The notes: generated from the letters alone by a model not told the origin. A stretch of 64,000 nucleotides of DNA from Amycolatopsis thermophila (GCF_030814215.1 NZ_JAUSUT010000001.1:2852001-2916000); one strand, 5' to 3'. Positions 25,766 through 37,356 are shown, counted from the first letter of the stretch. Numbers and translations are program-made.

Positions 25766-26599
25766 CTAGCGGTCCTCCGGCGCAAGGCGCCAGAAGGCGG
25801 ACACCGGGCCGACCTTCGCGCCCATCGGGTAGGAGTTCGCGACCGCGTTGCTGACGAACCACTTCCCGAACCGCGCGGCCTCGGGCATCGACATGCCCCG
25901 CGCCAGGCCCGCGGTCAGCGCCGACGCCATCGCGTCCCCGGCGCCGTGTGTGTGCGGGGTGGAGAACCGCGGCCCGGGCAGCTCGATGAAGTCCCGGCCG
26001 TCGTAGAGCAGGTCGACGCACTCCGGGTCACTGGTCAGGTGCCCGCTCTTGACCAGCACGTACTTCGGCCCCAGCTCCTTCAGGGCCACGGCCGCGTCGT
26101 GCATGCCCGCGCGGTCGGTCACCTCGAGCCCGGTCAGCAGGCGCACCTCGTCGAGGTTCGGTGTGATCACCGCGGCCCGCGGCAGCAGCAGGTCCCGCAG
26201 CGCGGCCAGCCCGGCCGAGTCGAACAGCGGGTGCCCGTGCATCGACGCCGCCACCGGGTCGACCACGAACGGCACCTTCGCGTCGCGCCCGATCTCCGCC
26301 CGGTCGCACGCGGCCGCGACCGCTTCGATGATCTCCGCTGAGGCCAGCATGCCGGTCTTCGCCGCCTGCATGCCCATGTCCGCGGCGACGGCCTCGATCT
26401 GCCCGGCCACGATCCGCGCCGGGATGTCGGACCGGTCGTGCACGCCCAGCGTGTTCTGCACCGTCACGGCCGTCACCGCGACCAGGCCGTGCACCCCGCA
26501 GGTCAGGAACGTGCGCAGGTCCGCCTGCAGCCCCGCCGCACCACCGGAGTCGGATCCGGCGATGGTCAGGGCGGCGGGCGGACTCGCGTTCTGGCTCAT
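25766..26599 (-). CDS. thiD: Hydroxymethylpyrimidine (phosphate) kinase, paralogue 1
   Basis: A 277-residue ribokinase-fold enzyme: TIAGSDSGGAAGLQADLRTF at residue 11, MGMQAAKTGML, VVDPVAASMHG, ITPNLDEVRLLTG and THGAGDAMASALTAGLA. ThiD phosphorylates HMP and HMP phosphate. It is about 26 bp downstream of a second, closely related thiD. The substitution of Ala for Gly in GGAAG of the first motif and the HG insert after AASM separate it from the neighbour. One copy may serve salvage. Confidence 0.88.
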   Translation of the reverse strand: MSQNASPPAALTIAGSDSGGAAGLQADLRTFLTCGVHGLVAVTAVTVQNTLGVHDRSDIPARIVAGQIEAVAADMGMQAAKTGMLASAEIIEAVAAACDRAEIGRDAKVPFVVDPVAASMHGHPLFDSAGLAALRDLLLPRAAVITPNLDEVRLLTGLEVTDRAGMHDAAVALKELGPKYVLVKSGHLTSDPECVDLLYDGRDFIELPGPRFSTPHTHGAGDAMASALTAGLARGMSMPEAARFGKWFVSNAVANSYPMGAKVGPVSAFWRLAPEDR

Positions 26600-26624
26600 G
26601 CCTCCAGTGTCGCAAACGGGCCGA

Positions 26625-27439
26625 TCACGCCAGCCGCCAGAACGGGGACACCGGGCCGACGCCCTCGCCCAGCGGGTACGCCTCCGCCACGCAGCGTTCG
26701 ATGAACCGCTTGCCCTCGTCGACCGCGTCCGGCACGCCCAGGCCCTTGGCGAGGAACGCGGTGATCGACGACGCGAGCGTGTCGCCGCCGCCGTGCGTGT
26801 GCTTGGTGTCCACGCGCCGCCCGGTCAGTTCGATGTGCTGGACGCCGTCGGAAAGCAGGTCCACGCACTCCGGGTCGTCGTAGAGGTGCCCGCCCTTGAC
26901 GAGCACCCACATCGGACCCAGGTCGAGCAGCGCTCGCGCGGCGTCGCGCTGGCTGTCCCGGTCGGTCACCTCGACGCCGGTGAGCAGCCGGACCTCGTCG
27001 AGGTTCGGCGTCACCAGCGTCGCGCGCGGGAACAGCTCGGTGCGGATGGCCTCCAGCGCCTCGTCGCGCAGCAGCGCGTCGCCGGTCATCGAGGCCGCCA
27101 CCGGGTCCACGACGAACGGCACGGACGCGTTCCGTCCGATGTGGACCTCGTCGAGGGTCTTCGCGACCGCGGCGATGATCTCGGCGGTGGCGAGCATGCC
27201 GGTTTTGGCCGCGTTGACGCCCATGTCGCCGGCGACCGCCTTGATCTGGGCGGACACGACCTCCGGTGGGATCTCGGTGAACCCCTGCACGCCCAGCGAG
27301 TTCTGCACCGTCACCGCGGTGATCGCGGTCATCCCGTGCACGCCGCAGGCGAAGAACGTGCGCAGGTCGGCCTGGATGCCCGCACCACCGCCGGAATCGC
27401 TTCCGGCGATGGTCAGGGCGGTCTTCGGGGTCGCGCTCA

Positions 27440-27440
<1 letters not shown>
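26625..27440 (-). CDS. thiD: Hydroxymethylpyrimidine (phosphate) kinase, paralogue 2
   Basis: A 271-residue ribokinase-fold ThiD: SDSGGGAGIQADLRTFFACG, MGVNAAKTGMLATAEII, VVDPVAASMTGDALL and THGGGDTLASSITAFLAKG. It overlaps thiC by one base (TAATG), so this copy is the canonical partner of HMP synthesis. It shares most motif residues with the downstream paralogue, consistent with a local duplication. Confidence 0.9.
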
Positions 27441-29198
<1,758 letters not shown>

Positions 29199-29344
29199 GT
29201 TCGGTTGTCGGTCCGACCATGCCACGCCGGAGGGCAGACCTCAAGAGCGCGGCGGTGAGACCGCTCACCCGGGGCCGGGTCCGGCACCGGTGTGAGACCG
29301 GGGTCCTGCCTCTTCGTCGTCGGCCGGACGGTTTCGAGCGGCGG

Positions 29345-29498
29345 CCCGTGCCCGTGGTGCAGCCCCACGGGACGCCGTCGGAGGTGCGGGAACTGGCGAC
29401 GGGGCACGGCTGCGTGATCACGGCGCCGGGTTGACCTCGCCGAGCTCCTGCTCGAGCTCGGCCGACCGCCGCGGAATGACGTGCTGGGCCGTGGCTGA
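29345..29498 (+). pseudogene. Possible coding fossil, split by a frameshift
   Basis: One frame reads PVVQPHGTPSEVRELATGHG then ends at 29434; the next frame continues DLAELLLELGRPPRNDVLGRG to a stop at 29498. Together they look like a protein C-terminus with one frameshift. No start, ribosome-binding site or named family is seen. The rest of 29221-29578 holds nothing I recognise. Confidence 0.25.
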
Positions 29499-29578
29499 CC
29501 ACGGCAAACGCTGTTCTACGGTGCTGTTCCCACGACGGATGCCGCTTCCTGACGAAGCCGAGCGAGGAGGTAGGGCAG

Positions 29579-30154
29579 ATGAGCAGCGCCACGACGAGCT
29601 ACGGCTGGGAGTGGGAAGGCCTGTTGCGTGCCTGGCAGGAGCTCGACGTGCCCGAAGGGTGGCGTGCGGAGATCACCGAGGGCGGAGTGACGATGACGCC
29701 GCCGCCCGGGAACGGGCGCAACAGGATCGCGCACCTGGTCCACCGCGCCCTGGGGCGTGCGGTCGCGGATGACCGGGACATTCTGCAGACGCTCGGCATC
29801 GCCATTCGCGGAGCGAGCAGGCTCTACCAGCCCGACCTGGTGGTGGTTCCGGACCGGGAGCTGTCCGCGCGCCCGGACAACGTTCCCGTTCCGGCGAAGA
29901 GGGCCGAGCTGGTGGTGGAGATCGTTTCGCAGGGCAACGCGCGCACGGACCGCGTCGAGAAGCTGTGGGCTTACGCCCAGGCGCCGGTGCCGCTGTACCT
30001 CCTGATCGACCGGTACGCCGAACCCAAGCCCTCCGTCACGTTGTTCTCCGATCCGGTCGACGGCCACTACCGCCGCTTCGAGCAGGTCGCGTTCGGGGAA
30101 GAGATCCGCCTGCCCCCACCGTTCGACCTCACGCTCGAGACCGCCGGCTTCTAG
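29579..30154 (+). CDS. Uma2-family (DUF820) restriction-endonuclease-fold protein
   Basis: A 191-residue protein. The Uma2 core is present: WRAEITEGGVTMTPPPG, YQPDLVVVPDRE (Asp of a PD-type site) and AELVVEIVSQGNARTDRVEKLWAYAQ (Glu-x-Val with later Lys), the usual order for PD-(D/E)xK folds. Family members are numerous in actinobacteria and cyanobacteria, and their role is unsettled. The ATG follows GAGGAGG. It is convergent with the protease gene, separated by at most a few bases. Confidence 0.85.
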   Translation: MSSATTSYGWEWEGLLRAWQELDVPEGWRAEITEGGVTMTPPPGNGRNRIAHLVHRALGRAVADDRDILQTLGIAIRGASRLYQPDLVVVPDRELSARPDNVPVPAKRAELVVEIVSQGNARTDRVEKLWAYAQAPVPLYLLIDRYAEPKPSVTLFSDPVDGHYRRFEQVAFGEEIRLPPPFDLTLETAGF

Positions 30155-31077
30155 CCCACCAGCTCGCTCGGCGTGGCGTACACGTCGACCATCGCGCCGT
30201 TGCGCAACACCGTGACGGCCAGCCGGGTCCCGATCACCTCGGCGAACAGCTGCCGCTGGATGTCCTGCGCGTCGGCGATCCGTTCGCGGCCCACGGTCAG
30301 CACCAGGTCACCCGGCCGCAGTCCGGCGCGCTCGGCCGGCCCGCCGCGCACCACCTCCACGATCCGCAGCCCCGCGCGCTGCCCGGTGTGCTCGGCGACC
30401 TCGTCCGGCAGCGGCGCGGGCACCCCGACCACCCCCAGGTAGGCCCGCCGCACGCGGCCCTCCACCAGGAGCGTGTCGATGATCCGCCGGGTCGTCTCGT
30501 TGATCGGCACCGCCAGGCCGAGCCCGAACCCGGCCACCGCGGTGTTCACGCCCACCACCCGCCCGGCCGAGTCCGCCAGCGCGCCACCCGAGTTGCCGGG
30601 GTTGAGCGCCGCGTCGGTCTGGATCACGTTCTCGATCACCCGCCCGGCGCTGCGCGTCTGCACCGGCAGCGACCGGCCGAGCGCGCTGACCACCCCGGCC
30701 GTCACCGATCCGGCGAGCCCGAGCGGGCTGCCGATCGCCACCACCAGCTGCCCGACGACCAGCTTGTCCGCGTCCCCCATCCGGGCGGCGGGCGGCGCCT
30801 CCGACGCGCGCAGCACCGCCAGGTCGGACAGCGGATCCGCGCCGACCACCGTGAACCGCGCCTCGGTGCCGTCCGAGTACCTCGCCACCCCGCGCGAGCC
30901 GTCGCCCACCACGTGCGCGTTCGTCACCAGGTGGCCGTCGTCGGCGAACACGACCGCCGAGCCGCTGCCCCGGGACATCCGCACGCTCGCCACGTGCGGG
31001 GTCACCTCGGCGGCCACCGAACTGACCGCGCGCGAGTAGGCGTCGAGGGCATCCGTGTCGTCCACCGCGACCACCAC
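30151..31077 (-). CDS. HtrA-like S1C serine protease with PDZ domain, no signal peptide
   Basis: A 308-residue trypsin-fold protease: TNAHVVGDG holds the His, PLSDLAVLRA the Asp, and NPGNSGGALAD the nucleophilic Ser. A single PDZ domain (YLGVVGVPAP through GLRPGDLVLTVG) follows at about residue 205. No signal peptide or transmembrane anchor precedes the protease domain, unlike most actinobacterial HtrA/DegP proteins, so it is probably cytosolic. Start is GTG 31077 or a nearby GTG. Overlaps the Uma2 stop by 4 bases, convergent. Confidence 0.85.
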   Translation of the reverse strand: MVVAVDDTDALDAYSRAVSSVAAEVTPHVASVRMSRGSGSAVVFADDGHLVTNAHVVGDGSRGVARYSDGTEARFTVVGADPLSDLAVLRASEAPPAARMGDADKLVVGQLVVAIGSPLGLAGSVTAGVVSALGRSLPVQTRSAGRVIENVIQTDAALNPGNSGGALADSAGRVVGVNTAVAGFGLGLAVPINETTRRIIDTLLVEGRVRRAYLGVVGVPAPLPDEVAEHTGQRAGLRIVEVVRGGPAERAGLRPGDLVLTVGRERIADAQDIQRQLFAEVIGTRLAVTVLRNGAMVDVYATPSELVG

Positions 31078-31209
31078 CCACCGATCACACCGTTGCGCCC
31101 ACCCGCCGGGCCGGCCACCACCCCCGGTGGAAGCCGCGCGGCTGCCGTGCTGTCACCAGTGTGCGCTCGCGCGGCCGCGAAGGCCGCCCCGTTCACCGAG
31201 GGCGAAAGC

Positions 31210-31764
31210 TCACTCGGAGCCGGGCAGCCAGGACAGTCCCGGCACACCCCACTTGTTCCGCTTGAGCATGCGCTTGGCGTCGCGGGCGTGGCGGCCGACC
31301 AGGCGGTCGAGGTAGAGGTAGCCGTCCAGGTGATCGGTCTCGTGCTGCAGGCACCGCGCGAAGTAGCCGGTGCCCTCGACCTCGATCGGCTTGCCGTCCA
31401 GGTCGAAACCGGTGACCTTCGCCCAGCTCGCGCGCCCGGTCGGGTACGACTCGCCGGGCGCGGACAGGCAGCCCTCCCAGTCGTCGTCCGGGTCGGGCAT
31501 GGTCTCCGGGATCTCGGAGGTCTCCAGCCGGGGGTTGACCATCAGGCCCTTGTGCCGCTCGCCCTGGTCGTCGGGGCAGTCGTAGACGAAGACCCGCAGG
31601 TCGATCCCGATCTGGTTGGCCGCGAGCCCCACCCCTTCGGCCGCGTACATCGTCTCGAACATGTCCTCGGTGAGCGTGCGCAGCTCGTCGTCGAACTTCT
31701 CCACCGGGCGGGTGGGCTGGTGCAGCACGGGGTCGCCGGCGATCCGGATGGGGTGGATGGTCAC
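31210..31764 (-). CDS. def: Peptide deformylase
   Basis: A 184-residue metalloenzyme that removes the formyl group from nascent proteins. All three motifs are present: [18 protein letters not shown] (Cys ligand) and QHETDHLDG (the HExxH pair). GTG 31764 is chosen over an upstream codon, because a TACGAT -10 box ends eight bases before it, consistent with a leaderless mRNA, and [14 protein letters not shown] is the family start. Divergent from a DUF3263 gene, as I recall for Rv0429c-Rv0430. Confidence 0.93.
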   Translation of the reverse strand: MTIHPIRIAGDPVLHQPTRPVEKFDDELRTLTEDMFETMYAAEGVGLAANQIGIDLRVFVYDCPDDQGERHKGLMVNPRLETSEIPETMPDPDDDWEGCLSAPGESYPTGRASWAKVTGFDLDGKPIEVEGTGYFARCLQHETDHLDGYLYLDRLVGRHARDAKRMLKRNKWGVPGLSWLPGSE

Positions 31765-31892
31765 AACCGGCGATCGTACCCAGCGGACCACCCGTGACGC
31801 GCCGGGCCGTGATCCCACAACCAGACCCTCGACCCGTGGTTGAATGGCGCCCGCGGGATCACAACCGTGTGGTTTGCGATTTGAGGAGTCAG

Positions 31893-32213
31893 ATGGACGC
31901 CGCGGAGTCGATGGCCGAGGGCGACCGGCCGTCGCCCGAGCCCACCGGCGACGAGGGTGGGCTCACGCCCCGCGAGCTCAAGGTACTGGCGTTCGAACGC
32001 CAGTGGTGGCGGTACGCGGGTGCCAAGGAGCAGGCCGTCCGCGAGGAGTTCGGCCTCTCGCCCACCCGGTACTACCAGCTGCTCAACCAGCTCCTCGACA
32101 AAGAGGAAGCGATGCGCGCCGACCCGATGCTGGTCAAGCGGCTGCGCAAGATGCGCAGCACGCGCCAGCGCAAACGGGTCGCCCGGCGACTGGGGATCGA
32201 GGGGGCGCTATGA
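31893..32213 (+). CDS. DUF3263 protein
   Basis: A 106-residue protein: [46 protein letters not shown] is the conserved DUF3263 helix-turn-helix-like core, followed by a basic tail ([22 protein letters not shown]). It probably binds DNA. The ATG follows TGAGGAG. Its stop overlaps the next start (ATGA). Mycobacterial counterpart Rv0430 sits in the same place. Confidence 0.85.
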   Translation: MDAAESMAEGDRPSPEPTGDEGGLTPRELKVLAFERQWWRYAGAKEQAVREEFGLSPTRYYQLLNQLLDKEEAMRADPMLVKRLRKMRSTRQRKRVARRLGIEGAL

Positions 32214-32884
32214 ACTTCCTGCAGGGCCTGTCCCGCCCGCTGCGCCTGGCCGGAGTGGTGCTGATCGGGGTCGCTCTCGTGGCGGTCGTGATCGGCGGCA
32301 TCACCGCCCTCGACAACACCGGCGAGAACGGCAACACCGCGGCGCCGCCCCCGGCCACCACGGGTGAGACGGCCGCGCCGACCGAGACCACCGGCGTGAG
32401 CCCCACCGAGCCGGCTCCTCCGTCGGGCCCCGCGGCGCCACCCACCGGCACGCCCGCGCCCGGCCAGCCCACCGGAACCGCCGAGCCGGGCGGTCCGGGC
32501 GGCACGGCGACCCAGCCCGGCGGCACCCCCGGCGCGCCGGGAGGGCCGGGCGGCGGCGTGCCGGCCGACCAGGCGGCGGCCAAGTGGGTCCCGGTGCGGG
32601 TCTACAACAACAGCACGATCCACGGCCTGGCCGCGCGCGCCGCCGACGAGCTGCGCGCCAACGGCTGGAACGTCGTCAAGGTCGACAACTACTCGCAGGG
32701 CGTCATCCCGACCACCACGGTCTACTACACGCCGGGCACGGACGAGGAGACCGCGGCGCGCGCCCTGGCCGACGCGTTCGGCATGAAGGTCGAGCCGCGG
32801 TTCCCGGGCATCCAGGACGCCAGCCCCGGCGTCATCGTCATCGTCACCAACGACTACCAGGGCTCCCAGGTCAAGGGTTCCTGA
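32210..32884 (+). CDS. LytR_C-domain membrane protein (VirR/Rv0431-like)
   Basis: A 224-residue protein: one N-terminal transmembrane helix (LAGVVLIGVALVAVVIGGITAL), a Pro/Thr/Gly-rich linker of about 80 residues, and a C-terminal LytR_C domain (VRVYNNSTIHGLAARAADELRANGWNV, IVIVTNDYQG). By position and architecture it is the counterpart of Mtb Rv0431 (VirR), which affects cell-wall structure and vesicle release. Translated from an ATGA overlap with the DUF3263 gene. Confidence 0.85.
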   Translation: MNFLQGLSRPLRLAGVVLIGVALVAVVIGGITALDNTGENGNTAAPPPATTGETAAPTETTGVSPTEPAPPSGPAAPPTGTPAPGQPTGTAEPGGPGGTATQPGGTPGAPGGPGGGVPADQAAAKWVPVRVYNNSTIHGLAARAADELRANGWNVVKVDNYSQGVIPTTTVYYTPGTDEETAARALADAFGMKVEPRFPGIQDASPGVIVIVTNDYQGSQVKGS

Positions 32885-35095
32885 TCAGGCGCGGTTCTTC
32901 GCGTAGGCCTCCAGCGCGGCGAGCTGCGCCGGGTCCAGGGACGGGCGCACCGTCTTCCGGGCCGCGTCCAGGTGGGCCGAGGTGACCTCGGTGGCTTCGA
33001 TCGACTCGCGCATCGCGGTCAGCGCCGCCTCGCGGATCAGCGCCGCGCAGTCCGCGGCCGAGTAGCCGTCCAGGCTCACCGCGACGGCGTCCAGGTCCAC
33101 ATCGGACGCCAGCGGTGTGTGCCGGGCGGTCGAGCGGAGGATGTCGGCGCGGGCCTCGGCGTCCGGCGGCGGCACGTACACCAGCCGCTCCAGGCGCCCC
33201 GGCCGCAGCAGTGCGGGGTCGACCAGCTCCGGGCGGTTCGTCGCACCGAGCACGACCACGTCGCGCATCGGCTCGACTCCGTCCAGTTCGGTCAGCAGCG
33301 CGGCGACCACGCGGTCGGACACGCCCGAGTCGCCGGACTGCCCGCGGCGGGGCGCCAGCGCGTCGATCTCGTCGAGGAACACCAGCGACGGCGCCGCGTC
33401 GGCCGCCTTGCGGAACAGCTCCCGCACCGCGCGCTCGGATTCGCCGACCCACTTGTCCAGCAGCTCGGCGCCCTTGACCGCGAACACGTTCAGCGCGCCG
33501 GTGCCGGCCAGCGCGCGGACCAGGAACGTCTTGCCGCCGCCGGGCGGGCCGTAGAGCAGCACCCCGCGCGGCGGGGCGATGCCCAGCCGCGAGAACGAGT
33601 CCGGGTAGCGCAGCGGCCACAGCACCGCCTCGGTCAGCGACTGCTTGACCTCGGTCATGTCGCCCACGTCGTCCAGCGTCAGCCCGCCGGTCGCCAGGTT
33701 GTCCGAAGTGGACATCGAGATGGGGCGGACGGACTGCAGCGCGTCGAGCAGGTCCTGCTGCGAGATCCGCGGCTCGGCGACCTCGCGCTGGCGCAGCGCG
33801 GCGCGCACCGCGGCGTCCCGGCGCAGCGCCAGCAGATCGGCGGCGACGAAACCCGGTGTGCGGTCGGCGATCGCGCCGAGATCCACGGTGGACTCCAGCG
33901 GCACGTCGCGGAGCAGGACGCGCAGCAGCTCGGTGCGCGTCCGGGCGTCCGGCTGCGGGATCGCCAGCTCGCGGTCGAGCAGGTCGGCGGCGCGCAGTCG
34001 CGGATCGCACGCCTCCGGGCGCGCCGTCGTGGCGACGACCGCGAGGCCCGGCCGGGCCAGCGCGCCGCGCAGCTCGTCCAGCACGACGGTGGCGACCGGG
34101 GGCGGCTGGGTGGCCGGGAGGAGCGTGTCGACGTCGGTGAGCAGCAGCACTGCCGGGCCGCCGGACGAGGCCGCCTCGACCGCCTCGCGGAGGCGGGTGG
34201 CGATCGCGTTCGGCTCCAGCACCGCGATGGACGGCGCGGCCAGCGTGACCAGCCGCAGGTTCTCGGCGGCGGCGACCGAGCGGACGAGCGTCGTCTTGCC
34301 GACGCCCTCCGCGCCGGACAGCAGCACCCCGAGCCGGGCCGACGTGCCCAGCCGGGCGAGCAGGTCCGGGCGCCGGAACGCCAGGTCGGCCCATTCGGCG
34401 AGCTTGCCGGCCTGGTCCTGGGCGCCGCACAGGTCGCTGACCGGCGGGGCGGGTTCCTCCGGCGCTGCCACGACCCCGGGCTCCACGCGCGGGGCCGCCG
34501 GGACGGCCGGTGCCGGCGCCGCCGCACTCGCCCCGTCCCGCCAGCCGACCACAGTGGACGGACCGATCACGACCGGGCCGCCGGGTTCGGTGGCGGTGAC
34601 GGTGAGCAGTTCCGTGGTCCAGCCCGCGCCGATCGCCCGGGACAGCTGGCCGCGCACGGACGTGACGTCGGAGCCGGGCGCGGGTGCCAGGTCCTGCGGG
34701 AGCAGCGACACGGCGTCGCCGACGGTGAGCACCTTGCCGGTCAGCGCGAGCCGCAGCGTGTTCGGCGACAGCGACGCGCTGGCCAGCCGCGACCCCGCGA
34801 CGGTGACCGAGCGGGCCTGGGTGACGTCCGCGGGCGCGACGACGACCTCCGACCCCTCGGTGATCCCCAGGTTGGACAGGGTCACATCGTCGGCGTACAC
34901 GACGCCCGGTGTCCCGCCCGCGTCGCCGGGCGCGGCGAGCGCGGCGCTCGCGCGGGCGCCGGTCAGGTGCACCGCGTCCCAGGCGCGCAGGCCGAGCGCG
35001 TCGAGGACCTCCGGGTGCAGGCGCACGATGCCGCGGCGCGTGTCGAGGGCGGACGGCGTGTGCCGGATGGTCAGCGTGATCTGCGGTGCGCTCAC
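32885..35095 (-). CDS. Cdc48-like tandem AAA+ ATPase
   Basis: A 736-residue protein. An N-terminal double-psi barrel-like part (RRGIVRLHPEVLDALGL) precedes two AAA modules. D1 has P-loop GAEGVGKT near residue 263. D2 has GPPGGGKT near 516, LDEIDALAPRR as Walker B, and ATNRPELVDPALLRPGRLE as sensor and arginine finger. D1 has a weak Walker B (LLTDVD), so D2 is likely the main motor. A protein-unfolding role is inferred. Counterpart of Rv0435c beside pssA-psd-moeA. Confidence 0.88.
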   Translation of the reverse strand: MSAPQITLTIRHTPSALDTRRGIVRLHPEVLDALGLRAWDAVHLTGARASAALAAPGDAGGTPGVVYADDVTLSNLGITEGSEVVVAPADVTQARSVTVAGSRLASASLSPNTLRLALTGKVLTVGDAVSLLPQDLAPAPGSDVTSVRGQLSRAIGAGWTTELLTVTATEPGGPVVIGPSTVVGWRDGASAAAPAPAVPAAPRVEPGVVAAPEEPAPPVSDLCGAQDQAGKLAEWADLAFRRPDLLARLGTSARLGVLLSGAEGVGKTTLVRSVAAAENLRLVTLAAPSIAVLEPNAIATRLREAVEAASSGGPAVLLLTDVDTLLPATQPPPVATVVLDELRGALARPGLAVVATTARPEACDPRLRAADLLDRELAIPQPDARTRTELLRVLLRDVPLESTVDLGAIADRTPGFVAADLLALRRDAAVRAALRQREVAEPRISQQDLLDALQSVRPISMSTSDNLATGGLTLDDVGDMTEVKQSLTEAVLWPLRYPDSFSRLGIAPPRGVLLYGPPGGGKTFLVRALAGTGALNVFAVKGAELLDKWVGESERAVRELFRKAADAAPSLVFLDEIDALAPRRGQSGDSGVSDRVVAALLTELDGVEPMRDVVVLGATNRPELVDPALLRPGRLERLVYVPPPDAEARADILRSTARHTPLASDVDLDAVAVSLDGYSAADCAALIREAALTAMRESIEATEVTSAHLDAARKTVRPSLDPAQLAALEAYAKNRA

Positions 35096-35313
35096 GCCCT
35101 CACTCTAGGGTGAGACCGGCCGGGAGAACGGCGAAGGCGCGCTCGACCAGAACCGGGAGCTGGGTCCGGTTCGGCGGACGGGCCGGAAGTCCTTCTGGGT
35201 CGTGTCGGCGACCGGCGGTAGGGCCACCTGCGTGACGTCCGCGGTGATGCCCTGGACGTAGGCGATCTCCTCCTTGTGGCCGATGAGGTGGCAGCCGAGC
35301 AGGCGGAGCGGGT

Positions 35314-35476
35314 GGCCTGGCCGCCGAACGCGACGAGTCACCCGCGGAGTGGTTCCGCCGCGCGGTGACCCCGGAGCGGCACCTCCAGCCTGCACCGCGT
35401 CCTGCCGTCCCTGTCCGGGATCGGCTGCGTCCTGGACTTCCGCTACCAGCTCGAGCTGCTGATCAAGGGCCCGCTA
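35314..35476 (+). pseudogene. Possible gene fragment, frame-shifted
   Basis: One frame reads GLAAERDESPAEWFRRAVTP and, one base shifted, SLHRVLPSLSGIGCVLDFRY with a few more residues. Both look like genuine protein sequence but lack a start and a family. The remaining part of 35096-35313 shows only a 96-codon minus-strand frame with no ribosome-binding site, which I do not call. Confidence 0.25.
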
Positions 35477-36430
35477 ACGGTTGCGCTGCCGCAGCCCGAT
35501 GCGGCGCCAGCTGCGCCGCCGCGAGCGGTCCTGGCCGTCCGACGAGTAGGTGCGCACCCCGCGCACCACGTGGTCCTGCGTGCTGCGCCGGACCGCGAGC
35601 CGCTGGTTGCCCGCCACCCGGGGGAACCGGGGCCGCCGCAGGCGCAGGCGGCTCGTGCTGCGCCGGATCGCCCGGCGTTCGCGCAACGGCACGCCCCACG
35701 CCTCCGGGTGGTTGGCCAGCCACTGGTAGCGCCGGATCGCGTACGGGATGTGCACCAGGTACAGCAGCAGCGCCACGGCCAGTGCGATCAGCGGGTACTG
35801 GATGATCGCCGCCGCCGCGAGGCCGACCCCGACCAGCAGCGGCGCGGCCGCCTTCGCCGGGACCCGCACCGACTTCAGCGACAGCGTCGGCAGCCGGCTG
35901 ATCAGCAGCAGCGCGATGGCCACCGTCCAGACGTAGACGACCGGCGCGCTGCCCCACCAGCCGTCGCCGAACTCCAGCGTCAGGATCACCGGCATCAGCG
36001 CGCACAGCCCGCCCGCCGGTGCCGGCACGCCGACGAAGAACTCCTTGGCGTACGGCGGTTGTTCGACGTCCAGCAGCGTGTTGAACCGGGCCAGCCGCAG
36101 CACGATGCACACCGCGAACGTCAGGGACACGATCCAGCCGATGCCGGACGTGTCGCCGAACCAGATGTAGAGCACGAGGGCCGGTGAGACACCGAAGGAG
36201 ATGGCGTCGGACAGCGAGTCCAGCTCCGCGCCCATCTTCGAGGTCGCGTCGAGCAGCCTGGCGATCCGGCCGTCCAGGCTGTCCAGCACGGCCGCCACGC
36301 CGATCGCGCCGATCGCCAGCACGAAGTTGTGGTTGAGCGCGAACTGCGCCGCCGACAACCCCGCGCACAGGGCGAGGACCGTGATCGCGTTCGGCAGCAA
36401 CCGCACCGACGGTGTCATCACGCGGACCAT
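35474..36430 (-). CDS. pssA: CDP-diacylglycerol-serine O-phosphatidyltransferase
   Basis: A 318-residue polytopic membrane enzyme making phosphatidylserine. The CDP-alcohol phosphatidyltransferase motif DSLDGRIARLLDATSKMGAELDSLSD (DG-x2-AR-x8-G-x3-D-x3-D) is intact near residue 52. About seven hydrophobic helices follow, then a basic tail of 70 residues (RRSTSRLRLRRPRFPR) that is longer than usual. It starts 2 bp after psd and is counterpart of Rv0436c. Confidence 0.92.
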   Translation of the reverse strand: MVRVMTPSVRLLPNAITVLALCAGLSAAQFALNHNFVLAIGAIGVAAVLDSLDGRIARLLDATSKMGAELDSLSDAISFGVSPALVLYIWFGDTSGIGWIVSLTFAVCIVLRLARFNTLLDVEQPPYAKEFFVGVPAPAGGLCALMPVILTLEFGDGWWGSAPVVYVWTVAIALLLISRLPTLSLKSVRVPAKAAAPLLVGVGLAAAAIIQYPLIALAVALLLYLVHIPYAIRRYQWLANHPEAWGVPLRERRAIRRSTSRLRLRRPRFPRVAGNQRLAVRRSTQDHVVRGVRTYSSDGQDRSRRRSWRRIGLRQRNR

Positions 36431-36432
36431 GG

Positions 36433-37152
36433 TCAGGCTCCTCGCTCCGGCAGCGCCGCCAGCGGCGTCTCGCCGCCGATCGTCCGCTGTCCCCTGCGCA
36501 CCAGCACCGCACTGCCCGGCGGCAGGTAGATGTCGACGCGCGAGCCGAACCGGATCAGCCCGTAGGTGTCGCCCGCGCGGACCTTCTCGCCGTCGGCGAC
36601 CTGGCACAGGATGCGGCGCGCGACCAGGCCCGCGATCTGCACGACCACGAGCTCGTGCCCGTCCTCGGTGCGCAGCAGGACCGAGTTGCGCTCGTTGTCG
36701 TCGCTGGCCTTGTCCAGGTCCGCGGACAGGAACTTGCCCGGCCGGTAGGCGACGCGCTCGACCACGCCGGTGGCCGGTACGCGCTGCACGTGCACGTCGA
36801 AGACCGACAGGAACACGCTGACCCGCATCCGCGGTTCGGCGGGCAGGCCGAGCTCCGGCGGCGGGGCGGCCTCCTCGATCAGCGACACGAGCCCGTCGGC
36901 CGCGGCCAGCACCAGGCCCTCCCGCTGCGGTGGCACCCGCTTGGGCTCGCGGAAGAACGCGGCGGTGGCCAGGGTTGCCAGCGCGCCGACGCCGCCCAGC
37001 GGCTTCCACAGCCGCCGCAGCAGCAGCGTCGCCGCGACACCGCCGGCGACGAAGGGCCGCCCGGCGGGGTGCATCGGCGGCAGCGTCTCGCGCGCCAGGT
37101 TCAGCGCATGGGTGATCGGATTGCTCGCCTTGTCCGGCGTGGAGCTGCTCAT
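36433..37152 (-). CDS. psd: Phosphatidylserine decarboxylase proenzyme
   Basis: A 239-residue PSD-A type enzyme converting phosphatidylserine to phosphatidylethanolamine. The self-cleavage site is Gly-Ser in LIRFGSRVDIYLP near the C-terminus; cleavage leaves a pyruvoyl group. An earlier His in FLSVFDVHVQRVP is conserved. N-terminal hydrophobic segments (FVAGGVAATLLL, LATLATAAFF) anchor it to the membrane. Two bases before pssA, so a single operon for PE synthesis. Confidence 0.92.
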   Translation of the reverse strand: MSSSTPDKASNPITHALNLARETLPPMHPAGRPFVAGGVAATLLLRRLWKPLGGVGALATLATAAFFREPKRVPPQREGLVLAAADGLVSLIEEAAPPPELGLPAEPRMRVSVFLSVFDVHVQRVPATGVVERVAYRPGKFLSADLDKASDDNERNSVLLRTEDGHELVVVQIAGLVARRILCQVADGEKVRAGDTYGLIRFGSRVDIYLPPGSAVLVRRGQRTIGGETPLAALPERGA

Positions 37153-37356
37153 CGAATCGGAGTCCCGGGTATTTCGTGTCCAAGGTGTGACCGGTCCGTG
37201 ACGCCAGGCCAGGCGTGGCGAATCACCGATCCGGGTATCCACGCTACCGCCAGGTCCGTCCGGGCCGTTCCGCGTCCCGCCCAACGGCGTGCCGGTCGCT
37301 CACCGAGCGTGGCGGCAACCGGACGCGGACCGTAGTAACAGCAGAGAGGAACCGGC

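Noticed and set aside
35105..35395. A 96-codon minus-strand gene before the AAA ATPase
   Set aside because: No ribosome-binding site or recognisable domain, and it overlaps a plus-strand fossil. It might be real but cannot be supported.
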